Source: Phoma sp. XZ068
Taxonomy: Eukaryota; Ascomycota; Dothideomycetes; Pleosporales; Didymellaceae
NCBI GenBank assembly: GCA_004835665.1
Contig: RBKR01000024.1
Span: forward strand, 372,001-436,000
DNA: 64,000 nucleotides
Reading direction: 5' to 3'
Every line of letters begins with the position of its first letter. The stretch's first letter is position 1. Below, one piece after another: positions 24,401 to 37,018 of this stretch. Below the pieces are notes generated by a model that worked only from the letters and a program-made list of their open reading frames with translations, did not search any database and had not been told where the DNA came from. The translations under genes and the position numbers were made by a program.

Positions 24401-25440
24401 GATAATATGTCCTAATCTTCTATGTGCCAAGTCTATAGTATTATTATTTATAACTATAGTTTCTTACTAGTACTAGTATTAGTATTATTAATAGTACTAT
24501 TATTATTTAAGATCTATGAATCTTCTATAGTAATATTTCTTCTTCTCATAGAATTAAGAATAGTTAGTTCTTTATTTCTAAGCTATTAGGTATAACTTTA
24601 TTACTACTAGTTTTAAAATACTAACTCCTTTCTTATAGCTCCCTTAGCTAGTAAGTTATTATTTATAGTAGTAATATAGCACCTATTCTTATTAAATAAT
24701 AGATTATTACCCTTTAGAAGTAATTAAATTAAGCTTAGTAGATTAACTCCTAGTTCTGGAATATATAAAACATAGTTAATTTAACTAGTTTATAGTACTA
24801 GTAAAAACTAAGTTATATCCCCCTCTACTGTGCTTTAATAGATTTATTAGTATTTCCCCACTTTATAGATGGTAGAAGTAGGTTAATACTAGTACTAATT
24901 CTTAATAAAGCAAGTGTGTATAGTAGCTCCAGAATCTAGTATAAAGTCTATAGTATACTACTAAAGTATTAATATTACTAGTAGAAGTAACTAATACTTG
25001 TTCTCTATTTACTAGTATTATTCATTATTTTATTATAGTTATTATCCTTTTCTTTTCTTAGTTAGGATATTTCTTATAGCAAGTAGATTCTTGTGGTCCC
25101 TATATAGCAATAGCTCACTTAAATCTTTATTACTTTAGATTTAGCATTAATACTATTACTTTTACTAATATTTCTAGTATTGTATTTAGAGGACATCTCT
25201 ATATCGTTAGAATAACTAAATTTCTTATTATTATAGTTATTCTAACTAGTATTATAGGTTTGTTACTATTATTAATATAACTATTGGTTTTCTAAAAGAT
25301 TAATTCTTCTAGACTCGTCTAGTAGTTGGGATACTATATCCTCTATATTATTTCACTATAGTATTTGTTCTAATAGTTTGTGTTATAATAGTAACAACAT
25401 ATTTATAATCTTTATTTAGATTATTTACTAACAGAGCTAT
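20940..25440. other. Indel-dense zone in the array (probable unpolished consensus)
   Basis: This stretch aligns to the unit throughout but is packed with one-base insertions, deletions and mixed substitutions, densest about 21,350-21,950 and 22,380-25,300, for example the scrambled block at 21,850-21,930. Density falls on both sides: unit 7 has a moderate number and units 1-4 and 8-10 almost none. Changes are not C-to-T biased and include many homopolymer slips, unlike RIP. This is what raw long-read consensus looks like where no reads could be uniquely placed for polishing. Confidence 0.75.
22735..23346 (-). repeat. Copia LTR, unit 6 (indel-rich copy)
   Basis: Recognisable LTR with numerous small indels, about 11 bp shorter than unit 1. 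The primer-binding site just before it (GGTTATGAGCCCG) is intact. Confidence 0.72.
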
Positions 25441-25920
25441 AATAAACTTCTTAGGAAGAATAATTTCTCTAGATTCTAGATTATTAACTATTCTTTTAAA
25501 AGCGTTTATATAGTCTTCTAGATTACCTTTATAGTAATCTAAAGTAGTATTAATTAATTCTTTAGATAGAATAAATTCACTACTAAAGCCCTTTGCTCTA
25601 TATAGATTTTCTAAAGTAATCCAAAGAGTATAAGGATTATTTATAAATCTAGTTTGTAATAGAGGGCCATCTTCTAGCGCTAATTTAATAATAGCACTAG
25701 TTTTTAGAGCTTCTTCTTCTAGTTGCTCTATATTACTACTATTATATTTAGCTAGATACTAGCTAGATATCTAGTAAAGCCTTTATCTACTATAATAGCC
25801 TGTATTCTAATAGACCAAATATCGTAGTTAGAACTACCTTTTAATTTAGGTATTTTAAAGGTATTTGCATTTTTATAGTATTTAATTATATTAATATAAT
25901 ATATAATAGTAGTTTAATAA
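23639..25920 (-). pseudogene. Copia gag-protease-integrase, unit 6 (heavily frameshifted)
   Basis: Homologous to the unit 1 frame over its whole length but carrying dozens of one-base indels, so no piece of appreciable length stays open. The plus-strand ATTTATAAC variant of units 3, 8 and 9 is still visible near 24,447. Confidence 0.78.
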
Positions 25921-27154
25921 CTAGCCTATAAATAAAGTAGATAAGTTACTTTATATAGATTATAGTTTAAATAAAGTTATTATAATAAAACCTTTAAGGT
26001 TATAATAAATTTACTAGATTCTTATAATCTATTTTAGCTTTTTAGGCTTTTAACTATATAGAAAACTCTTAGAGTATTTCTACTTAAACTTATAGAACGC
26101 TTATTATAATAAGTCTTATATCTAAATATTATAGGTACCTTATATATAAGGTTGTATACCTATTATTTAATAAGTCTAAGTCTATTATAGACTTTTATAG
26201 ACTTATTTTATTAAGTAATATAGCCTAGTAGAGGTTATATACTTTATTTATTACTTTTCTTCTTAGTTCTAGGCGTTATAGTCCTTATTAGTATAGAAAC
26301 TATAAGTCTTGGCAAAATTGCCTAACGCAAAACGCGTACTATTATATATATATATATTCTAGTACTTTAATTAAATAATTCTCTAAGTATAAAAGCTTAA
26401 GACTAGTCTTAGAGGCTTTTTAATACTATAGTAGCTTATAGAAGTTACTAGAGCTATTAAATAATTACTAAGAAGGCCTTTTTTTAACTAAGATATTAAT
26501 ACTTTAATAGTATATATCTTAGCTTATGTAGTTAATAGTTTACTAATAGTTATATATAGTATGTAACTATAGTAGTTACTGTCTCTACTAGCCTAGGGTT
26601 TTTAGAGAGACTCTGGCTATTATAGTAATAATAATATATATAGCTTCTATAGTAGACTAATTAGTATAATAGTATATTTTTGCGATAATATACTAAGTAA
26701 TAGTAACTAATAGTAGTTTGCCAGACTACTATAAGCGTTACTATAGAGTATATTATAAGTATAAATACTATAAGTATTTATTTTATAATATATAGTCTCT
26801 ATAGCTTATACTATAACTATAGTATAGCCGCTACCTAGTTTGTTCTTAGTTCTAGAGTCTATCCAGAGCCGTGTTATATTATTACTAATATAACTACCCT
26901 ATTGCCTTTTTTAGAGGTTTATATAGTAGCTTTAAATAAGCTTATATAAACTTAAATAGTCTTATATAGGGTGTCGATTGGATGGAAATTAATGCTCTAG
27001 TATCTTAGATTACTCCTTATTACTAAGGATCTAAGGAACAGGGACTAATAGTAGAATACTATACTTACTAGACTATTAATATAGTACTAGTAAGATTTAA
27101 TTCTAGTATAAAATACTAGAATATTCCTAGATAGGAAGAGCCGGGCTCATAACC

Positions 27155-27771
27155 TATAAAGAAAGTAGGTAGGGGGGTAATTAATATAAATAACTACTTT
27201 CTTCCTCTTCTAGTAAGGGACCTAGATTACTAGGAAAAGATATTAATAATATAATTTAGCTTTATATTATAAAGCTATATAATAGTATAGTTGTGTATTA
27301 TACTATTATAGACAAGTAGTGTAATATAGTCTTATAGCATAAGCAAATAATAGAATATATTACTAGAGTTGCTAGGTACTTTCTAAATACTAGAGATACT
27401 ACTATATATATCTATAGTATTCGGCTATTCGGCCTTAGTAAAGAGCGAGATTTATAATAATATACTATTTAACTCCTTTAACTCCTAAGGATTTATAATA
27501 TAAGAATAGTAATCTTTAATACTATTTGTTACTCCTCTTTTAGTTTCTTACCCCTCTTTAGTAGTTAGAGCTAAAGTAACACTATTACTAAAAATTCCCT
27601 TGGCCCGAATACTAGGCCTAATTAGGTAATTTATACCTAATTATAACTACCTATACTAGGGGAATAATATCCTACTTTTAAATATACACTATACCTAATA
27701 GGGAAATAAATAAATAAGAATACACTTAACTTTACTAAAGTGTTTTTCTAAGTTACTTAGTAACTTACACA
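27155..27771 (-). repeat. Copia LTR, unit 7
   Basis: LTR with about six missing bases, mostly in short homopolymers or TA runs (for example near 27,397, 27,540, 27,574 and 27,765). Borders as in unit 1. Confidence 0.76.
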
Positions 27772-28067
27772 CCCCCTTAATCTTTTTAGTTATTTCTCTT
27801 ATTTAATAGTTAGAATAGCTTATATTATAGTGTAGAGTATAGCAATATATAATATAGCTTATTTTAACTTTAGTCTCGGGCTCATAACCTATAAAGAAAG
27901 TAGGTAGGGGGGTAATTAATATAAATAACTACTTTCTTCCTCTTCTTAGTAAGGGACCTAGATTACTAGGAAAAGATATTAATAATATAATTTAGCTTTA
28001 TATTATAAAGCTATATAATAGTATAGTTGTGTATTATACTATTATAGACAAGTAGTGTAATATAGTC

Positions 28068-30383
28068 TTATAGCATAAGCAAATAATAGAATATATTACT
28101 AGAGTTGCTAGGTTTCTTATAGTAGGTTAAAGAACCAAAAATTCTAATATTATTTATATTAGGTTTTTCTTTATATTTAAGATAGTAAGGGGTATTAAAA
28201 TCTATAGAACTACTAGGAGTTCTATTATATAAATAGGTAGCTGTTAATATAGCTTCCCCCCACAAGTATCTAGGTAAATTACTAGTAATTAATAAAGCTC
28301 TTACTTTATTAAGTAATATTTTATTTATTATTTCTGCTGCACCGTTTTGCTCAGGTGTATAGGGGGCAGAATATCTAGTATTTATACCTTTACTAGTTAG
28401 ATAACTATCTAATTCCTTAGATTTAAACTCGTTATCTAACTGTAGAGCTTTTACTCTATTATTATTAAAGACTTCTATAGAATTAGAGTTGTTAGTTGCT
28501 TCTAACTCTAATTCTACTATAGTAGACTTAATAATATCTATAGTACTTTTCCTAGTCTTTAGTAACTTTACTACTAAGTACTTAGTAAAGCTATCTCTAA
28601 AAGTAATATAGTATTTAAATCCTCTAAAGGTTTTAGGCCTTATAGGTCCTCCTATATCTATATATAATAGATCTAGATAGCCTTTTACTCTAGTACTAGG
28701 GGTTTTATTAATATTTTTAGTTAATTTAGATTGTATACAAGTTATACAATCTTTTAAACTAATAGAGGCTGTTTTAATATCCTCTATATTAATAAAATCT
28801 ACTTTAGTAGAGTCTAGTAATTTCTTAATAGCACTAAGATTAATATGTCCTAATCTTCTATGTGCCAAGTCTATAGTATTATTATTAATAACTATAGTTT
28901 CTTTACTAGTACTAGTATTAGTATTATTACTAGTACTATTATTATTAAGATCTATAGAATCTTCTATAGTAATATCTTCTTCTTCTTCTATAGAATTAAG
29001 AATAGTTAGTTCTTTATTTCTATAGCTATTAGGTATAACTTTATTACTACTAGTTTTAAAATAACTAACTCCTTTCTTATAGCTACCTTTAGCTAGTAAG
29101 TTATTATTTATAGTAGTAATATAGCACCTATTCTTATTAAATAATAGATTATACCCTTTAGAAGTAATTAAATTTAAGCTTAGTAGATTAACTCCTAGTT
29201 CTGGAATATATAAAACATTAGTTAATTTAACTAGTTTACTAGTACTAGTAAAACTAAGTTTATATCCCCTATACCTGTTGCTTTAATAGATTTATTAGTA
29301 TTTCCCCACTTTATAGAGGTAGAAGTAGGTTTAATACTAGTAATAATTCTTTAATAAAGCAAGTGTGTATAGTAGCTCCAGAATCTAGTATAAAGTCTAT
29401 AGTATTACTACTATAAGTATTAATATTACTAGTAGAAGTAACTAATACTTGTTCTTCTATACTAGTATTATTAATTATTTATTATAGTTATTATCCTTTT
29501 CTTTTCTTAGATTAGGATATTTCTTATAGCAAGTAGATTCTTTGTGTCCCTTATATAGGCAATAGCTACACTTTAAATCTTTATTTACTTTAGATTTAGC
29601 ATTAATACTATTACTTTTACTAATATTTCTAGTATTAGTATTTAGAGACATCTCTATATCGTTAGAATAACTAAATTTCTTATTATTATAGTTATTATAA
29701 CTAGTATTATAGTGTTTGTTACTATTATTAATATAACTACTTGGTTTTCTAAAAGATTTAATTCTTCTAGACTCGTCTAGTAGTTGGGATACTATATCCT
29801 CTATATTAATTTCACTATTAGTATTTGTTCTAATAGTTTGTGTTATAATAGTAACAACATATTTATAATCTTTATTTAGATTATTTAATAACAGAGCTAT
29901 AATAAACTTCTTAGGAAGAATAATTTCTCTAGATTCTAGATTATTAACTATTCTTTTAAAAGCGTTTATATAGTCTTCTAGATTACCTTTATAGTAATCT
30001 AAAGTAGTATTAATTAATTCTTTAGATAGAATAAATTCACTACTAAAGCCCTTTGCTCTATATAGATTTTCTAAAGTAATCCAAAGAGTATAAGGATTAT
30101 TTATAAATCTAGTTTGTAATAGAGGGCCATCTTCTAGCGCTAATTTAATAATAGCACTAGTTTTTAGAGCTTCTTCTTCTAGTTGCTCTATATTACTACT
30201 ATTATATTTAGCTAGATTACTAGCTAGATATCTAGTAAAGCCTTTATCTACTATAATAGCCTGTATTCTAATAGACCAAATATCGTAGTTAGAACTACCT
30301 TTTAATTTAGGTATTTTAAAGGTATTTGCATTTTTATAGTATTTAATTATTATTAATATAATATATAATAGTAGTTTAATAAA
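28068..30383 (-). pseudogene. Copia gag-protease-integrase, unit 7 (three one-base deletions)
   Basis: Integrase part open (266 codons from the pre-integrase finger). The protease and knuckle region has single-base losses near 29,252 (A-run), 29,343 (A-run) and 29,480 (T-run). All three are homopolymer shortenings, so consensus error is a fair alternative to true mutation. Confidence 0.8.
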
Positions 30384-31622
30384 CTAGCCTATAAATAAAG
30401 TAGATAAGTTACTTTATATAGATTATAGTTTAAATAAAGTTATTATAATAAAACCTTTAAGGTTTATAATAAATTTACTAGATTCTTATAATCTATTTTA
30501 GCTTTTTAGGCTTTTAACTATATAGAAAACTCTTAGAGTATTTCTACTTAAACTTATAGAACGCTTATTATAATAAGTCTTATATCTAAATATTATAGGT
30601 ACCTTATATATAAGGTTGTATACCTATTATTTAATAAGTCTAAGTCTATTATAGACTTTTATAGACTTATTTTATTAAGTAATATAGCCTAGTAGAGGTT
30701 ATATACTTTATTTATTACTTTTCTTCTTAGTTCTAGGCGTTATAGTCCTTATTAGTATAGAAACTATAAGTCTTGGCAAAAATTGCCTAACGCAAAACGC
30801 GTACTATTATATATATATATATTCTAGTACTTTAATTAAATAATTCTCTAAGTATAAAGCTTAAGACTAGTCTTAGAGGCTTTTTAATACTATAGTAGCT
30901 TATAGAAGTTACTAGAGCTATTAAATAATTACTAAGAAGGCCTTTTTTTAACTAAGATATTAATACTTTAATAGTATATATCTTAGCTTATGTAGTTAAT
31001 AGTTTACTAATAAGTTATATATAGTATGTAACTATAGTAGTTACTGTCTCTACTAGCCCTAGGGTTTTTAGAGAGACTCTGGCTATTATAGTAATAATAA
31101 TATATATAGCTTCTATAGTAGACTAATTAGTATAATAGTATATTTTTGCGATAATATACTAAGTAATAGTAACTAATAGTAGTTTGCCAGACTACTATAA
31201 GCGTTACTATAGAGTATATTATAAGTATAAATACTATAAGTATTTATTTTATAATATATAGTCTCTATAGCTTATACTATAACTATAGTATAGCCGCTAC
31301 CTAGTTTGTTCTTAGTTCTAGAGTCTATCCAGAGCCGTGTTATATTATTACTAATATAACTACCCTATTGCCTTTTTTAGAGGTTTATATAGTAGCTTTA
31401 AATAAGCTTATATAAACTTAAAATAGTCTTATATAGGGTGTCGATTGGATGGAAATTAATGCTCTAGTATCTTAGATTACTCCTTATTACTAAGGATCTA
31501 AGGAACAGGGACTAATAGTAGAATACTATTACTTACTAGACTATTAATATAGTACTAGTAAGATTTAATTCTAGTATAAAATACTAGAATATTCCTAGAT
31601 AGGAAGAGCCGGGCTCATAACC

Positions 31623-32245
31623 TATAAAGAAAGTAGGTAGGGGGGTAATTAATATAAATAACTACTTTCTTCCTCTTCTTAGTAAGGGACCTAGATTACT
31701 AGGAAAAGATATTAATAATATAATTTAGCTTTATATTATAAAGCTATATAATAGTATAGTTGTGTATTATACTATTATAGACAAGTAGTGTAATATAGTC
31801 TTATAGCATAAGCAAATAATAGAATATATTACTAGAGTTGCTAGGTACTTTCTAAATACTAGAGATATACTACTATATATATCTATAGTATTCGGCTATT
31901 CGGCCTTAGTAAAGAGCGAGATTTATAATAATATACTATTTAACTCCTTTAACTCCTAAGGATTTATAATATAAGAATAGTAATCTTTAATACTATTTGT
32001 TACTCCTCTTTTTAGTTTCTTACCCCTCTTTAGTAGTTAGAGCTAAAAGTAACACTATTACTAAAAATTCCCTTGGCCCGAATACTAGGCCTAATTAGGT
32101 AATTTATACCTAATTATAACTACCTATACTAGGGGAATAATATCCTACTTTTAAATATACACTATACCTAATAGGGAAATAAATAAATAAGAATACACTT
32201 AACTTTACTAAAGTGTTTTTCTAAGTTACTTAGTAACTTTACACA
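31623..32245 (-). repeat. Copia LTR, unit 8
   Basis: Full-length LTR matching unit 1; primer-binding site at 31610-31622. Confidence 0.8.
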
Positions 32246-32541
32246 CCCCCTTAATCTTTTTAGTTATTTCTCTTATTTAATAGTTAGAATAGCTTATATT
32301 ATAGTGTAGAGTATAGCAATATATAATATAGCTTATTTTAACTTTAGTCTCGGGCTCATAACCTATAAAGAAAGTAGGTAGGGGGGTAATTAATATAAAT
32401 AACTACTTTCTTCCTCTTCTTAGTAAGGGACCTAGATTACTAGGAAAAGATATTAATAATATAATTTAGCTTTATATTATAAAGCTATATAATAGTATAG
32501 TTGTGTATTATACTATTATAGACAAGTAGTGTAATATAGTC

Positions 32542-34859
32542 TTATAGCATAAGCAAATAATAGAATATATTACTAGAGTTGCTAGGTTTCTTATAGTAGG
32601 TTAAAGAACCAAAAATTCTAATATTATTTATATTAGGTTTTTCTTTATATTTAAGATAGTAAGGGGTATTAAAATCTATAGAACTACTAGGAGTTCTATT
32701 ATATAAATAGGTAGCTGTTAATATAGCTTCCCCCCACAAGTATCTAGGTAAATTACTAGTAATTAATAAAGCTCTTACTTTATTAAGTAATATTTTATTT
32801 ATTATTTCTGCTGCACCGTTTTGCTCAGGTGTATAGGGGGCAGAATATCTAGTATTTATACCTTTACTAGTTAGATAACTATCTAATTCCTTAGATTTAA
32901 ACTCGTTATCTAACTGTAGAGCTTTTACTCTATTATTATTAAAGACTTCTATAGAATTAGAGTTGTTAGTTGCTTCTAACTCTAATTCTACTATAGTAGA
33001 CTTAATAATATCTATAGTACTTTTCCTAGTCTTTAGTAACTTTACTACTAAGTACTTAGTAAAGCTATCTCTAAAAGTAATATAGTATTTAAATCCTCTA
33101 AAGGTTTTAGGCCTTATAGGTCCTCCTATATCTATATATAATAGATCTAGATAGCCTTTTACTCTAGTACTAGGGGTTTTATTAATATTTTTAGTTAATT
33201 TAGATTGTATACAAGTTATACAATCTTTTAAACTAATAGAGGCTGTTTTAATATCCTCTATATTAATAAAATCTACTTTAGTAGAGTCTAGTAATTTCTT
33301 AATAGCACTAAGATTAATATGTCCTAATCTTCTATGTGCCAAGTCTATAGTATTATTATTTATAACTATAGTTTCTTTACTAGTACTAGTATTAGTATTA
33401 TTACTAGTACTATTATTATTAAGATCTATAGAATCTTCTATAGTAATATCTTCTTCTTCTTCTATAGAATTAAGAATAGTTAGTTCTTTATTTCTATAGC
33501 TATTAGGTATAACTTTATTACTACTAGTTTTAAAATAACTAACTCCTTTCTTATAGCTACCTTTAGCTAGTAAGTTATTATTTATAGTAGTAATATAGCA
33601 CCTATTCTTATTAAATAATAGATTATACCCTTTAGAAGTAATTAAATTTAAGCTTAGTAGATTAACTCCTAGTTCTGGAATATATAAAACATTAGTTAAT
33701 TTAACTAGTTTACTAGTACTAGTAAAAACTAAGTTTATATCCCCTATACCTGTTGCTTTAATAGATTTATTAGTATTTCCCCACTTTATAGAGGTAGAAG
33801 TAGGTTTAATACTAGTAAATAATTCTTTAATAAAGCAAGTGTGTATAGTAGCTCCAGAATCTAGTATAAAGTCTATAGTATTACTACTATAAGTATTAAT
33901 ATTACTAGTAGAAGTAACTAATACTTGTTCTTCTATACTAGTATTATTAATTATTTATTATAGTTATTATCCTTTTCTTTTCTTAGATTAGGATATTTCT
34001 TATAGCAAGTAGATTCTTTGTGTCCCTTATATAGGCAATAGCTACACTTTAAATCTTTATTTACTTTAGATTTAGCATTAATACTATTACTTTTACTAAT
34101 ATTTCTAGTATTAGTATTTAGAGACATCTCTATATCGTTAGAATAACTAAATTTCTTATTATTATAGTTATTATAACTAGTATTATAGTGTTTGTTACTA
34201 TTATTAATATAACTACTTGGTTTTCTAAAAGATTTAATTCTTCTAGACTCGTCTAGTAGTTGGGATACTATATCCTCTATATTAATTTCACTATTAGTAT
34301 TTGTTCTAATAGTTTGTGTTATAATAGTAACAACATATTTATAATCTTTATTTAGATTATTTAATAACAGAGCTATAATAAACTTCTTAGGAAGAATAAT
34401 TTCTCTAGATTCTAGATTATTAACTATTCTTTTAAAAGCGTTTATATAGTCTTCTAGATTACCTTTATAGTAATCTAAAGTAGTATTAATTAATTCTTTA
34501 GATAGAATAAATTCACTACTAAAGCCCTTTGCTCTATATAGATTTTCTAAAGTAATCCAAAGAGTATAAGGATTATTTATAAATCTAGTTTGTAATAGAG
34601 GGCCATCTTCTAGCGCTAATTTAATAATAGCACTAGTTTTTAGAGCTTCTTCTTCTAGTTGCTCTATATTACTACTATTATATTTAGCTAGATTACTAGC
34701 TAGATATCTAGTAAAGCCTTTATCTACTATAATAGCCTGTATTCTAATAGACCAAATATCGTAGTTAGAACTACCTTTTAATTTAGGTATTTTAAAGGTA
34801 TTTGCATTTTTATAGTATTTAATTATTATTAATATAATATATAATAGTAGTTTAATAAA
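32542..34859 (-). pseudogene. Copia gag-protease-integrase, unit 8 (one frameshift)
   Basis: One T is missing in a T-run near 33,954 (TTATTTATTATAG against TTATTTTATTATAG), between the zinc knuckle and the protease. The same loss is seen in unit 7. Everything else matches unit 3, including Asn443 and the ATTTATAAC variant. Confidence 0.82.
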
Positions 34860-36099
34860 CTAGCCTATAAATAAAGTAGATAAGTTACTTTATATAGATT
34901 ATAGTTTAAATAAAGTTATTATAATAAAACCTTTAAGGTTTATAATAAATTTACTAGATTCTTATAATCTATTTTAGCTTTTTAGGCTTTTAACTATATA
35001 GAAAACTCTTAGAGTATTTCTACTTAAACTTATAGAACGCTTATTATAATAAGTCTTATATCTAAATATTATAGGTACCTTATATATAAGGTTGTATACC
35101 TATTATTTAATAAGTCTAAGTCTATTATAGACTTTTATAGACTTATTTTATTAAGTAATATAGCCTAGTAGAGGTTATATACTTTATTTATTACTTTTCT
35201 TCTTAGTTCTAGGCGTTATAGTCCTTATTAGTATAGAAACTATAAGTCTTGGCAAAAATTGCCTAACGCAAAACGCGTACTATTATATATATATATATTC
35301 TAGTACTTTAATTAAATAATTCTCTAAGTATAAAAGCTTAAGACTAGTCTTAGAGGCTTTTTAATACTATAGTAGCTTATAGAAGTTACTAGAGCTATTA
35401 AATAATTACTAAGAAGGCCTTTTTTTAACTAAGATATTAATACTTTAATAGTATATATCTTAGCTTATGTAGTTAATAGTTTACTAATAAGTTATATATA
35501 GTATGTAACTATAGTAGTTACTGTCTCTACTAGCCCTAGGGTTTTTAGAGAGACTCTGGCTATTATAGTAATAATAATATATATAGCTTCTATAGTAGAC
35601 TAATTAGTATAATAGTATATTTTTGCGATAATATACTAAGTAATAGTAACTAATAGTAGTTTGCCAGACTACTATAAGCGTTACTATAGAGTATATTATA
35701 AGTATAAATACTATAAGTATTTATTTTATAATATATAGTCTCTATAGCTTATACTATAACTATAGTATAGCCGCTACCTAGTTTGTTCTTAGTTCTAGAG
35801 TCTATCCAGAGCCGTGTTATATTATTACTAATATAACTACCCTATTGCCTTTTTTAGAGGTTTATATAGTAGCTTTAAATAAGCTTATATAAACTTAAAA
35901 TAGTCTTATATAGGGTGTCGATTGGATGGAAATTAATGCTCTAGTATCTTAGATTACTCCTTATTACTAAGGATCTAAGGAACAGGGACTAATAGTAGAA
36001 TACTATTACTTACTAGACTATTAATATAGTACTAGTAAGATTTAATTCTAGTATAAAATACTAGAATATTCCTAGATAGGAAGAGCCGGGCTCATAACC

Positions 36100-36722
36100 T
36101 ATAAAGAAAGTAGGTAGGGGGGTAATTAATATAAATAACTACTTTCTTCCTCTTCTTAGTAAGGGACCTAGATTACTAGGAAAAGATATTAATAATATAA
36201 TTTAGCTTTATATTATAAAGCTATATAATAGTATAGTTGTGTATTATACTATTATAGACAAGTAGTGTAATATAGTCTTATAGCATAAGCAAATAATAGA
36301 ATATATTACTAGAGTTGCTAGGTACTTTCTAAATACTAGAGATATACTACTATATATATCTATAGTATTCGGCTATTCGGCCTTAGTAAAGAGCGAGATT
36401 TATAATAATATACTATTTAACTCCTTTAACTCCTAAGGATTTATAATATAAGAATAGTAATCTTTAATACTATTTGTTACTCCTCTTTTTAGTTTCTTAC
36501 CCCTCTTTAGTAGTTAGAGCTAAAAGTAACACTATTACTAAAAATTCCCTTGGCCCGAATACTAGGCCTAATTAGGTAATTTATACCTAATTATAACTAC
36601 CTATACTAGGGGAATAATATCCTACTTTTAAATATACACTATACCTAATAGGGAAATAAATAAATAAGAATACACTTAACTTTACTAAAGTGTTTTTCTA
36701 AGTTACTTAGTAACTTTACACA
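36100..36722 (-). repeat. Copia LTR, unit 9
   Basis: Full-length LTR matching unit 1; primer-binding site at 36087-36099. Confidence 0.8.
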
Positions 36723-37018
36723 CCCCCTTAATCTTTTTAGTTATTTCTCTTATTTAATAGTTAGAATAGCTTATATTATAGTGTAGAGTATAGCAATATA
36801 TAATATAGCTTATTTTAACTTTAGTCTCGGGCTCATAACCTATAAAGAAAGTAGGTAGGGGGGTAATTAATATAAATAACTACTTTCTTCCTCTTCTTAG
36901 TAAGGGACCTAGATTACTAGGAAAAGATATTAATAATATAATTTAGCTTTATATTATAAAGCTATATAATAGTATAGTTGTGTATTATACTATTATAGAC
37001 AAGTAGTGTAATATAGTC

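Noticed and set aside
20940..25440. Reading the degenerate unit as RIP-mutated
   Set aside because: RIP makes C-to-T transitions without indels; here one-base insertions and deletions dominate.
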